Assembly (NCBI GenBank): GCA_025352915.1
Contig: JANXSA010000712.1
Span: 1 to 7,185 of the forward strand
Length of the DNA stretch: 7,185 bases
Source of the DNA: Rhodospirillales bacterium
Lineage (GTDB): Bacteria; Pseudomonadota; Alphaproteobacteria; Acetobacterales; Acetobacteraceae
Direction: 5' to 3'
Part shown: positions 1-6,071 of the stretch, piece after piece
Numbering within the stretch: the stretch's first letter is position 1
Layout: each line of letters starts with the position of its first letter
Translations under genes and position numbers: made by a program
The notes under the pieces: generated by a model
The model's database searches: none
Told to the model about the DNA's origin: nothing
Seen by the model: only the letters and a program-made list of their open reading frames with translations

Positions 1-87
1 TGCGCGAAGGCCTGGAAGTTCCTCACCGATGATCCAGAACGTATCCGGTCAATCGGAGTGCGCAAATGGGCATCGGTCAGTGGTTGA
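1..87 (+). CDS. C-terminal end of a probable IS630-type transposase (5' partial)
   Basis: Frame 1 is open from the window edge to a TGA at 85-87 and encodes 28 residues containing AWKFLTDDPERIRSIGVRKW. The pattern W-x-F-L-x-x-D-P-x-R-I-R-S-I-G-x-R-x-W-A resembles, from memory, the tail of one IS630-family transposase group; this is recall and not a search. The catalytic DDE residues would lie outside the window, so the family cannot be confirmed here. A GGTATAAGG sequence at 95-103, just after the stop, could be close to the right end of the element, since IS630 elements insert at TA, but no partner terminal repeat is visible. It may equally be the end of an unrelated gene. Confidence 0.5.
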   Translation, partial: CAKAWKFLTDDPERIRSIGVRKWASVSG

Positions 88-104
88 GACGGTTGGTATA
101 AGGT

Positions 105-167
105 CCAGGGGCTTGGCCCGTCGCGCGAAGACGCGCTCGGGGCCTGGCGGGTCTGGGCAGAGCCCAG
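105..167 (-). repeat. Hairpin-rich intergenic repeat, copy 1
   Basis: Read on the minus strand this begins with a 6-bp hairpin (CTGGGC, loop TCT, GCCCAG; 153-167), then ACCCG, then a second structure closed by CCAGG and CCTGG (143-147 with 105-109) that contains a nested GCGCG/CGCGC hairpin (123-136). The order hairpin, ACCCG, hairpin, ACC matches the element at 7083-7123. It lies 37 bases past the stop of the 204-665 gene, so it may also work as that transcript's terminator or 3' stabiliser. There is no T-tract. It sits between that gene and the presumed transposase end. Confidence 0.55.
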
Positions 168-203
168 TCTGGCTTAACTTAGTGCCTATGGGCCGGCGCC
201 CCG

Positions 204-665
204 TCAGCCGAGGCGGAAGGCCTGTCGCGCCAGCAGCTTCCAGGCGCCGCGCTCTTCGCGCCAGACCATCAGCACGCCGATGTTGATGTCGGTGGTCTTG
301 CCCTCGCTCTCGGTCTGGCCGACCAGGGTGAAGCGCGAGATCGCCTCGCGGCCGGCGAGCTGGCTGGTTGCCCCGTTGAAGGCGATCGACTTCCAACTGG
401 ACTTGCCACTGGTCGAGGCGGCGATGAACTCGGCCTTGTTCTCGAGCTTGCCCGCCGAGTGGCCGTAGCTGAGGGCGGCGGAGCAGAGCTTCTCGAACGA
501 TGCCTTGTCGGATTTGTGCATGGCGACGCGGAAGGCCTCGACGGCCGTGGTGACCGAGGCTTCGTCGAGCTTGCGCGGGCCGGCGGCCTCCGCGGGACGG
601 GACAGGGCCAGGGCGGCGGCGGATGCGAGTCCGGCCAGGGCGAAGCGGCGGCGGTTGGCGTGCAT
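204..665 (-). CDS. Exported NTF2/SnoaL-like (DUF4440-type) protein
   Basis: A 153-residue protein. Residues 1-28 form a Tat-type signal peptide: RRRFALAG (5-12), an alanine/leucine-rich stretch and a likely cleavage after AEA (about residue 27). The mature part, about 125 residues, is the size of one NTF2-like cone domain. The end, with M-V-W-R-E-E-R-G-A-W-K-L-L-A-R-Q-A-F-R-L (133-152), is the typical last two strands of nuclear transport factor 2-like/DUF4440 proteins. The family includes small-molecule-binding and isomerase-like members and the substrate cannot be read from sequence. The ATG at 665 was chosen over more upstream starts because GGAGGG lies 7 bases before it and the signal peptide begins there. 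It is 136 bases downstream of the hydrolase gene on the same strand, with a strong hairpin between them, so it may have its own promoter. Likely periplasmic. Confidence 0.85.
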   Translation of the reverse strand: MHANRRRFALAGLASAAALALSRPAEAAGPRKLDEASVTTAVEAFRVAMHKSDKASFEKLCSAALSYGHSAGKLENKAEFIAASTSGKSSWKSIAFNGATSQLAGREAISRFTLVGQTESEGKTTDINIGVLMVWREERGAWKLLARQAFRLG

Positions 666-768
666 GGTGGTTCCCTCCAGTGACAGGGCGCCGTCCCGCC
701 GTTTCGCTCGGGGGGCTGGGCGCCACATCGAAGAGGATAGGCACTGTTGCCGAGACGGTTCAAGCACG

Positions 769-793
769 CGGCCAGGGGCAGAACCCCTGGCCG
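769..793 (-). terminator. Strong hairpin after the MBL hydrolase gene; repeat copy 2
   Basis: A perfect 10-bp stem (769-778 with 784-793) and 5-base loop lie 8 bases past the TAG of the 802-1800 gene. Read on the minus strand the core GGGGTTCTGCCCC resembles GGGCTCTGCCC of the copies at 153-167 and 7083-7099. No T-tract follows, so it is either a weak intrinsic terminator or a transcript-end-protecting hairpin. Confidence 0.6.
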
Positions 794-801
794 TCCTGTT
801 G

Positions 802-1800
802 CTAGGCCGCCGACCAGTTCGCCGGAACCATGCGGTAGCGGTTCGCACCGTCGCGGGCGATGAAGCCGGTGGCGGGGAACGGGGCGTGATAGAAGCTGAC
901 CTGCATCCGTTCGCTGGCGGCCATGTCGAGCAGCTTGTGGCGGGTGAGGCGGGCGGCGTCGGCATCCTGGTCGAACACGGCGGCCCAGTCGGGGTTGCGG
1001 GCGAAGACTTGCGGGTTGTTGGTGGTGTCGGACATCACCAGCAGCTTGCCGCTGCCCGAAGCGATGGCGAAGGCGGTGTGGCCCGGCGTATGGCCGGCGG
1101 CGTTGACCGCGGTGATGCCGGGCGAGACTTCCTGGCCCCACTGGTAGCGGGTGACATCGTTGGCCATCGGCGAGAACACCCGGCGGGCGTTGGCGAAGCC
1201 GGGCTTGGCGGCGTCCGGCGCGGCGGCGGCCTTGGCGTCATCCATCCAGAAATCCCATTCCGCCGCGGGCACCTTGATCTCCGCCCGGGCGAACACCGCG
1301 GTGCCGTCGCGGCGGCGCAGGCCGCCGATATGGTCGCCGTGGAAATGGCTGATCACCACGGTGTCGACCTGGGCCGGGTCGAAGCCGGCGGCGCGGAAAT
1401 TGGCCATCCACAGCCCGGCGGTGGGCGGGCCGAACTCGCCGAGGCCGGTGTCCAGCAGCACCAGCTTGCCGCCGGTCTGCACCACCAGAGTGGTGAAGGG
1501 AATGGCGTAGCGGTCGGTCGGCAGGAAGGATTCGGCCAGCGTGGCCTTCAGCTCGTCAACCGTGGCGTTCTTGATGAAGCCCTCCAGCGGCCGGTAGGCG
1601 ACGCCGTCATGGATCGCGGTGACGGTGGCGTCGCCGACGCGGAAACGGTAGGCGGAGGTGTTGGCAATCGGTGCCGGCGCCCCGGTTGCAGGCGCCCCGG
1701 TTGCAGGAGCTTGGGCCAGGGCGGCGCGCGGTGCGCCAATCAGGCCGGCGGCAGCGCCTAGCGCGCCGATCGTGAGCGCCGTGCGGCGGTTCATCGTCAT
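802..1800 (-). CDS. Tat-exported MBL-fold metallo-hydrolase (methyl parathion hydrolase/lactonase-like)
   Basis: A 332-residue protein. A Tat signal (RR at 5-6, hydrophobic stretch to about 29, cleavage near ALA/Q30) is followed by a proline/alanine linker and then the metallo-beta-lactamase fold. All seven expected metal ligands are visible: H152, H154, D156 and H157 in HFHGDH, H237 in GHTPGH, D258 in SDTT, and H305 in YHAPFP. The DTGLGEFGP segment (117-125), the DQDADAARLTRHKLLDMAA segment and the final H-x-P-F-P resemble secreted methyl parathion hydrolase-like and lactonase-like enzymes, and the length fits that group. The true substrate (lactone, phosphotriester or other ester) is unknown. 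The ATG at 1800 has GGGGAG 9 bases upstream, which favours it over the ATG at 1794. The gene starts 105 bases after the amidotransferase stop; no convincing promoter is seen in that gap. Likely acts in the periplasm with two metal ions. Confidence 0.9.
   Translation of the reverse strand: MTMNRRTALTIGALGAAAGLIGAPRAALAQAPATGAPATGAPAPIANTSAYRFRVGDATVTAIHDGVAYRPLEGFIKNATVDELKATLAESFLPTDRYAIPFTTLVVQTGGKLVLLDTGLGEFGPPTAGLWMANFRAAGFDPAQVDTVVISHFHGDHIGGLRRRDGTAVFARAEIKVPAAEWDFWMDDAKAAAAPDAAKPGFANARRVFSPMANDVTRYQWGQEVSPGITAVNAAGHTPGHTAFAIASGSGKLLVMSDTTNNPQVFARNPDWAAVFDQDADAARLTRHKLLDMAASERMQVSFYHAPFPATGFIARDGANRYRMVPANWSAA
1676..1705 (-). repeat. 15-bp tandem duplication in the hydrolase linker
   Basis: Two perfect adjacent copies of GGCGCCCCGGTTGCA (+ strand) encode a doubled five-residue unit, giving APATGAPATGAPAP around residues 31-44 of the hydrolase. 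It lies in the flexible segment after the signal cleavage site, where length change should be tolerated. Confidence 0.9.
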
Positions 1801-1905
1801 GTGAGTCAGCTCCCCATTCTTTGACGCGGCGCGCGACGCCGCACAGACATGCGACTAAATGGGGCAGAGCACCGATACGACAAGGTTTCGTGTCGCATCC
1901 CGCCG

Positions 1906-3657
1906 CTATCCGGCAGCGCGCAGCACGCTTTCAACATCGCCGTCGGGGTTGAGCCCCATCACATGCCGGCTGTGCCACAACCCGTAGAACAACAGGCTCC
2001 AGGCCGGCTGCGGCGCGCGATCGGCCTCGTGCAAGCGCGCGGCGATCTCGGCCGGCGCGATGATCTCGGCAAGCCCGGGCTGGGCCGCCAGCAGCGGCGC
2101 CAGGCGAGCGGCGCGCCGGGCAATCCAGGTCCCGACTGGCGGCTTGAAGCCCTTCTTGCGGGCGAAAGCCCCGGCCCGCGGGAAGGCGCGCGCCAGCCAG
2201 CGCCGCAGCAACAGCTTGCCGAAGCGCAGGTCAACTTTCTGTGAGTCGGGCAGCGCGAACGCAAACCGGGCAATTTCGGGGTCCAGGAACGGCGTGCGCC
2301 CCTCCACCCCATGCGCCATCAGGCAGCGGTCGAGCTTCACCAGCAGGTCGTTGGGCAGCCATTCCGCGATGTCGGCCGCCTGCGCCGCCTGGACCGGCGA
2401 ACGCCCGGTGGCGCAGCCCGGTTCCAGCGCCGCGATGCCGTCGCGCCAGCCGGACAACGCCTTGTGTTCGCCCAGCACCGGCCGGCTGCGCGGGGGGCGC
2501 GTCAGCCAGCGCCAGGGTGCAAGCTGCTTGCGATAGCGGGCATAGCCGCCGAACAATTCGTCCGCCCCCTCGCCGCACAGCGTCACCTTCAGCCCCGACG
2601 CGCGTGCCGCCCGGCCCAACATCCAGGTCGGCAATACGGCGGCATCGGCGGTGGGATCGTCGATGGCGGCGGCGATGCGCGGGGCGAGCGCCCAGAAATC
2701 CGCCTCGCCCATGGCAACGCGCTCGCAGCGGGCACCCTGGGCGGTGGCGAGGCGGGCGGCCTCGGCGGTTTCGTCGACACCGACGCCATCCCAGCCGCAG
2801 GTCAGGGCGTGAATACGCTGCCCGGTCGCCCGGTGCATCAGCGCCAGCACCGCCGCACTATCGATACCGCCCGACAGGAACAGCCCATACGGCACGTCGG
2901 ATTGCAGATGCGCGGTCACGCTATCCAGCAGCACCTGTTCCAGCGCGTCCAGCCCGCGTCCCGTGGCCTGCGGCGGGCCTTCGGGCAACGCGGCGCGATG
3001 ATGCCGCGCCACGATCGCGCCGCGCTCCACCACCAGCGTCTCGCCCGGCAGCACGCGGAATATGCCGGGGAAGATGGTGGCGGCGCCGGTGGTGAACTTG
3101 AGCTGCAACAGCTCGGCGCGGGCGCGCGGATCGATCCCCACCGGCACCAGCCCGGCCGCCAGCAGCGCCTGCGGCTCGGAGGCGAAGAAGAATCCGGCGT
3201 CGTTTTCGACGTAGTACAGCTGCTTGATGCCGAACGGATCGCGCGCCAGCACCAGCCGGTCGCGCGCGGGATCGTGGATGGCGATGGCATACATGCCGCG
3301 CAGGCCGTCCGCGAAGCGTTCGCCCTCGGCGGCATAGCGCCACAGCGCCGGCTCGCAATCCGAGCGGGTGCGGAACGGCGTGTTGGCCATCGCCGCACGC
3401 AGTTGCGGGTTGTTGTAGATCTCGCCGTTGCACACCAGCGCCGTGCCCGTCCCCGGCTCACGCCCGGCAAACAGCGGCTGGTCGCCAGTGGTGAGATCGA
3501 CGATCGCCAGCCGCGCATGCAAAAGCGCGGTGCCGCCGCGCACCAACCGCCCCTGCCCGTCCGGCCCGCGATGCGCCAGGGCCGCCAGCAACCGGCCCAG
3601 CACGCCGGCATCGGGCGCCGCCCCGTCGCGCGTCATCACGCCGGCCAGGCCGCACAT
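1906..3657 (-). CDS. asnB: Asparagine synthase (glutamine-hydrolysing)-type amidotransferase
   Basis: A 583-residue, two-domain enzyme. The N-terminal glutaminase (about 1-200) has the nucleophile Cys2 in MCGLAGV, R49 in LHARLAIVDL, N77-G78-E79 in NGEIYN, and D100. The synthetase domain has the ATP pyrophosphatase loop SGGIDS (262-267), CGEGADELFGGY (361-372) and the K-L-D-R...G-R-T-P-F-L-D stretch (441-459). The family moves ammonia from glutamine onto an adenylated carboxylate, classically aspartate. The stretch between GGY and the K-L-D-R motif looks short for the family. Its start codon overlaps the stop of the glycosyltransferase gene (TGATG), so the two are probably translated together. 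Related enzymes in glycan loci amidate sugar acids or peptides, so the acceptor here may not be aspartate. No residue I can check is missing, so it should be active. Cytoplasmic. Confidence 0.93.
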   Translation of the reverse strand: MCGLAGVMTRDGAAPDAGVLGRLLAALAHRGPDGQGRLVRGGTALLHARLAIVDLTTGDQPLFAGREPGTGTALVCNGEIYNNPQLRAAMANTPFRTRSDCEPALWRYAAEGERFADGLRGMYAIAIHDPARDRLVLARDPFGIKQLYYVENDAGFFFASEPQALLAAGLVPVGIDPRARAELLQLKFTTGAATIFPGIFRVLPGETLVVERGAIVARHHRAALPEGPPQATGRGLDALEQVLLDSVTAHLQSDVPYGLFLSGGIDSAAVLALMHRATGQRIHALTCGWDGVGVDETAEAARLATAQGARCERVAMGEADFWALAPRIAAAIDDPTADAAVLPTWMLGRAARASGLKVTLCGEGADELFGGYARYRKQLAPWRWLTRPPRSRPVLGEHKALSGWRDGIAALEPGCATGRSPVQAAQAADIAEWLPNDLLVKLDRCLMAHGVEGRTPFLDPEIARFAFALPDSQKVDLRFGKLLLRRWLARAFPRAGAFARKKGFKPPVGTWIARRAARLAPLLAAQPGLAEIIAPAEIAARLHEADRAPQPAWSLLFYGLWHSRHVMGLNPDGDVESVLRAAG

Positions 3658-4559
3658 CAGGCGGGTTCCCGCTCAAGGGTCAGCATGTCCAGCGCCGCGT
3701 CCAGCGCGGTCTCCAGCGAGATATCGGTCATGTTCGGCCCGCTGCCCATCGCCCAACGCGCCCTCCGGCCGGTGGGCACGAACTCGTCCGCCCGGTCGCG
3801 CGTGGCCGCACAAAGCCCAACGGTGGGCGTTCCTGCCGCAGCGGCGAGGTGCATCAGACCGGAATCATTGCCGATATAGACCGCACAGCGTTGCAGACAG
3901 GCCGCCGCCTCGGGGAGCGAGAGCTGTCCGGTGGTGTCGATCGCGCCCGGCAACAACGCGGCCAGCGGGGCGGCAAGGGCGCGCTCCTCCGGTCCCGGTC
4001 CGGCCAGGATCAGCGGCACCGCACCCGGCAGCGGACCCGCGGCCAGCGCATGGAACAACGCCGCGAAACGCTCGGCCGGCCAGGCCTTTCCCGCCCAGTT
4101 GGCCGTCGGCCCCAACCCCACGATGACGCGCCCCGCCGGAAGCAACGCGGCCGCGCGGGCATGATCCGCCGGCCCGGTCCAGACCACCGGCAACGGCGCC
4201 GGAGAAACCCCGAGGACCGCGGCAAACTGCTCGTGCTTGCGTCCGTCCAGCCGCCGCATGATCGCCCGCCGCCGCGTCGGCACCAGGTAGGAAATCGCCG
4301 AGCCGCGCAGATCAACCACCAGGTCCCACAACGTAAAAGCAACCTGCCGCCACAGCCCGAGCCAATGCGCGCTCCAGGGCTGCTTGGCGAAGACGATCAG
4401 GCGCTCAAGATTCGGCATGCGGGTGAACACGCCCTCGGCCACCGGACCACATGCCACGGTGATCCGGCACCCCGGATGCTGGCGGATCAGATGGTCGAGC
4501 AGCCCGGTGGTCAGGACCGCGTCGCCCACCCGGTTGGCAGTGATGAACAGAATGCGCAT
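3657..4559 (-). CDS. Glycosyltransferase family 9 (heptosyltransferase-like)
   Basis: A 300-residue GT-B fold enzyme. The start MRILFITANRVGDAVLTT has the GD (12-13) typical of ADP-heptose:LPS heptosyltransferases. The C-terminal half carries LGPTANWAGKAWPAE (149-162) and the nucleotide-sugar-binding signature GNDSGLMHLAAAAGTPTVGL (230-249). Family 9 enzymes transfer heptose or other sugars onto lipopolysaccharide core at the inner face of the membrane; donor and acceptor cannot be told from the sequence. At 300 residues it is slightly short for WaaC/WaaF (about 320-350), so I give no waa symbol. It lies 58 bases after the small gene upstream and overlaps the amidotransferase by one base. Its ribosome binding site is weak (GGCGG about 4 bases before the ATG), consistent with expression inside an operon. 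Confidence 0.92.
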   Translation of the reverse strand: MRILFITANRVGDAVLTTGLLDHLIRQHPGCRITVACGPVAEGVFTRMPNLERLIVFAKQPWSAHWLGLWRQVAFTLWDLVVDLRGSAISYLVPTRRRAIMRRLDGRKHEQFAAVLGVSPAPLPVVWTGPADHARAAALLPAGRVIVGLGPTANWAGKAWPAERFAALFHALAAGPLPGAVPLILAGPGPEERALAAPLAALLPGAIDTTGQLSLPEAAACLQRCAVYIGNDSGLMHLAAAAGTPTVGLCAATRDRADEFVPTGRRARWAMGSGPNMTDISLETALDAALDMLTLEREPA

Positions 4560-4562
4560 ACA

Positions 4563-4624
4563 CCGCCGGCTTAGCCCGATTCCGCCCCCCGCGATACCGG
4601 GACGCGCAGCCGCCGGCTCAGCCC
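4563..4624. repeat. Imperfect 15-base direct repeat flanking the gap before the GT9 gene
   Basis: CCGCCGGCTTAGCCC at 4563-4577 and CCGCCGGCTCAGCCC at 4610-4624 differ at one base. The second copy contains the TGA stop of the 4618-4971 gene; the first lies just before the glycosyltransferase start. It may be a short duplication or chance in GC-rich sequence. Confidence 0.45.
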
Positions 4625-4971
4625 AAACCGCAGTTGATTAACTTGGCGGCAACGTGGCGGTACGCAGTGGTGGCGAGGTGCTCTATGCCCTGCAACGTCA
4701 CCGCAACGAGAATACCGCCATCTGAAAGATGCAATGGCGGCCCGATGCACCCGTCGCGCTCGAGTTGCTCAAGCGCCGCGACAACCGCATCGCGGCTGAA
4801 CACCAAGCCGGCCCGGCGAACCGCCACAGTCACATCGGCCTGCCGCCGATGGCTCAACGCCGCCATCTCGGTCAACGCGGCCAGCAACGCATCGGTCCGG
4901 CCCCGGCCGGTCAAAGCCGGCGCGCTGGACGAGATTGGCACCGGCGGCGGCAAAACCGGCTCCGCTGTCAC
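4618..4971 (-). CDS. Small protein of unknown function, possibly winged-helix
   Basis: I do not recognise this 117-residue protein. It starts with a proline/serine-rich stretch (about 5-20), followed by a predicted helical core: GRTDALLAALTEMAALSHRR (24-43), then VAVRRAGLVFSRDAVVAALE (49-68) and QLERDGCI, then a short beta-like segment GGILVAVTLQGIEHL. The layout helix, F-S-R-D-A-V-V-A-A-L-E-Q-L-E-R-D-G-C-I, then strands, looks like a winged-helix DNA-binding fold, but this is inference. There is no membrane segment or signal peptide. Third positions are strongly G/C, supporting coding, whereas the opposite strand gives an S/A/R/T-rich shadow. The start is GTG with GGAAG 8 bases before it, and an in-frame TAG immediately precedes that GTG. 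The gene is 58 bases upstream of the glycosyltransferase and may be co-transcribed with it. Confidence 0.65.
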   Translation of the reverse strand: MTAEPVLPPPVPISSSAPALTGRGRTDALLAALTEMAALSHRRQADVTVAVRRAGLVFSRDAVVAALEQLERDGCIGPPLHLSDGGILVAVTLQGIEHLATTAYRHVAAKLINCGLG

Positions 4972-5052
4972 CTACACCGCTTCCAACGTGTCATCCGCGC
5001 GCGCCGACACGGCCAGGCTAACGTCGCGATAGGCCAAAGAATCCTGTGTCAT
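4972..5052 (-). CDS. 26-codon ORF abutting and in frame with the next gene
   Basis: An ATG at 5052, with GGAG 8 bases before it, opens a frame encoding MTQDSLAYRDVSLAVSARAD plus DTLEAV and ending in TAG at 4974-4972. The very next codon is the GTG of the 4618-4971 gene, in the same frame. About 19 of its 26 codons end in G or C, close to coding genes here. It could be a short leader peptide whose ribosomes restart at the GTG, the true N-terminus of a 144-codon gene interrupted by a nonsense mutation, or a sequencing error. The ribosome binding site for the downstream GTG lies inside it. Confidence 0.4.
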   Translation of the reverse strand: MTQDSLAYRDVSLAVSARADDTLEAV

Positions 5053-5213
5053 CGCTGCGACTCCGCGCTGCGCTCCGGCAATGCGCCGGATGAGTTGTTG
5101 CAAACACGATAATTAAACGTTTCCGCACGCGGCGGTAGTTGGTGACTTTACCTATATATTCACAGATTTTGGATAGAAGCCCGCTAAGCGCCAGCCCGCT
5201 AAAACCCAGCCCG
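5053..5213 (-). promoter_or_regulatory. AT-rich leader region, likely promoter of the minus-strand block
   Basis: This gap between the regulator stop and the 26-codon ORF includes the most AT-rich stretch of the window (about 5098-5175). I see no -35/-10 pair with good spacing, so the promoter assignment rests on base composition and position. A 6-bp hairpin (TCCGGC/GCCGGA, 5074-5079 with 5085-5090) lies about 10 bases upstream of the ribosome binding site of the ORF at 5052 and would be in the transcript leader. Confidence 0.3.
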
Positions 5214-5222
5214 CTAAAACCC
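5178..5222 (-). repeat. Three 15-bp tandem repeats spanning the regulator stop codon
   Basis: On the + strand the units are AGCCCGCTAAGCGCC (5178-5192), then two identical AGCCCGCTAAAACCC (5193-5207 and 5208-5222). On the minus strand each reads TTTTAGCGGGCT or a variant. Because the unit is 15 bases, each copy places a TAG in the regulator's frame: the real stop (5214-5216) and two more 15 and 30 bases later. The coding sequence just before (VGLPGF) resembles the unit, suggesting the repeats arose by duplication of the gene's 3' end. Confidence 0.9.
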
Positions 5223-5870
5223 AGGCAGCCCGACATGCAGCACCAGCCGGACAATCTCCGGCAGGCTGCGGCACGCCAATTTCTCCATCACCTTCGCCCG
5301 GTGCACCTCCACGGTGCGCGGCGAGATGCCCAGCGCATTGGCAATCGACTTGTTGACCTCACCGCGAACCAGGCTTTCCAGCACCTGGCGTTCGCGCCGG
5401 GTCAGCCGCGCCAGCCGCTCGCGCATCGACTGCATCTCGTCGCTGTCCGCCCGGTCATGCCGGCGCGATACCAACGCCCCGTGAACCGCCAGCCCAAGTT
5501 CCGCGGCGCTGACCGGGCGCACCACCACATCCGCGGCACCCGCCTTCATCGCCCGCACCGCCGCCATCACGTCGTCCGGCTCGGTCACGGTAACAACGGG
5601 AAAAATGCAGCCACGCACACGAAGTTCGCGCTGAAACGCCACCCCATCAACCGATTCGGGACATATCCCGGTGACGATGCAGCCCGGCGACAGCAACGCC
5701 AACATGGCAAAGAACGCATCCACCGTCGCAAAACAGCCAACCGCCAATCCATACTCGCGCAATTCCAAGACAATCTGCGCGCTGGGTACGTCGTCGATCT
5801 CGATCAGATAGGCCTGCCCAAGCCCCACCGCCGCCACGGCACCGGCCGCCAACTTGGCCGGCGGTATCAT
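5214..5870 (-). CDS. FixJ/LuxR-type response regulator with degenerate receiver
   Basis: A 218-residue protein with a receiver-like domain (about 19-133) and a LuxR-type helix-turn-helix (about 156-215; LTRRERQVLESLVRGE, then SIANALGISPRTVEVHRAKV). The receiver aligns with FixJ through A-M-K-A-G-A-A-D, but the phosphorylated Asp is Gly68 (CIVTG), the acidic pair is E24-I25, and the conserved Lys is Arg118. Only Thr96 is kept. Phosphorelay control therefore seems lost and the protein probably acts constitutively, by dimerisation, or by another signal. The DNA-binding half looks intact. I chose the ATG at 5870. An ATG at 6017 would add 49 residues, but that stretch is G/A/R-rich with weaker codon bias (about 69% G/C at third positions) and FixJ proteins are about 205 residues. 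There is no clear ribosome binding site at 5870; the codon overlaps the end of a short ORF (ATGA). Confidence 0.85.
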   Translation of the reverse strand: MIPPAKLAAGAVAAVGLGQAYLIEIDDVPSAQIVLELREYGLAVGCFATVDAFFAMLALLSPGCIVTGICPESVDGVAFQRELRVRGCIFPVVTVTEPDDVMAAVRAMKAGAADVVVRPVSAAELGLAVHGALVSRRHDRADSDEMQSMRERLARLTRRERQVLESLVRGEVNKSIANALGISPRTVEVHRAKVMEKLACRSLPEIVRLVLHVGLPGF

Positions 5871-5971
5871 GCCGGCCGCGCCGTGCCGCCTGTGTGCCGC
5901 GGCAAACAACCGGGAAGGGTTGGCGCGTCGTACCGGCAAGCCTGGGTCGACGCCCGAACTGAATAGTTCAT
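5867..5971 (-). CDS. Possible 34-codon leader ORF overlapping the regulator start
   Basis: The ATG at 5971, preceded by GGAG only 3 bases away, opens a frame encoding MNYSVRASTQACRYDAPTLP and 14 more residues. It ends in a TGA (5869-5867) that overlaps the regulator ATG at 5870 as ATGA, an arrangement typical of translational coupling. It would explain why the regulator start lacks its own ribosome binding site. Against it: the spacing is tight, the peptide matches nothing I know, and the overlap could be chance. If the regulator truly starts at 6017, this ORF is not real. Confidence 0.25.
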   Translation of the reverse strand: MNYSVRASTQACRYDAPTLPGCLPRHTGGTARPA

Positions 5972-6071
5972 TTTCTCCGCCCAAATACGCCGTACCCCCC
6001 GGACCGCCGCGCTTCATATCGCATACTCAACGTGAAAATTGCATGACCATCGGGTTTGAAGCAAGGGCTTG

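Noticed and set aside
505..1761. 418-codon open frame on the + strand
   Set aside because: It lies antisense to the exported hydrolase, is G/V/A/R-rich without any domain motif, and the minus frame has a signal peptide and all metal ligands.
1801..1905. Promoter or terminator in the gap before the exported hydrolase gene
   Set aside because: TTGTCG-17-ATTTAG matches the -10 at only two positions, and the hairpins there (1826-1842 and 1878-1895) have 5-6 bp stems without a T-tract; both are expected by chance in this composition.
2311..3879. 522-codon open frame on the + strand
   Set aside because: A Q/R/H/A-rich shadow of the amidotransferase; open frames on the other strand are expected in GC-rich genes.
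4634..5032. 132-codon + strand frame opposite the small unknown gene
   Set aside because: Ser/Ala/Arg/Thr-rich with no recognisable fold; the minus frame has better codon bias, a ribosome binding site and a plausible helical core.
4972..5216. Amber (TAG) recoding, suggested by several in-frame TAGs
   Set aside because: TAG is used as the ordinary final stop of the 802, 1906 and 5214 genes, and no suppressor tRNA or recoding gene is seen.
5871..6017. 49-residue N-terminal extension of the response regulator from an ATG at 6017
   Set aside because: Weaker third-position bias, rare codons (CTA, GGA, CGA, AGG), glycine/arginine-rich and beyond normal FixJ length. Not fully excluded.
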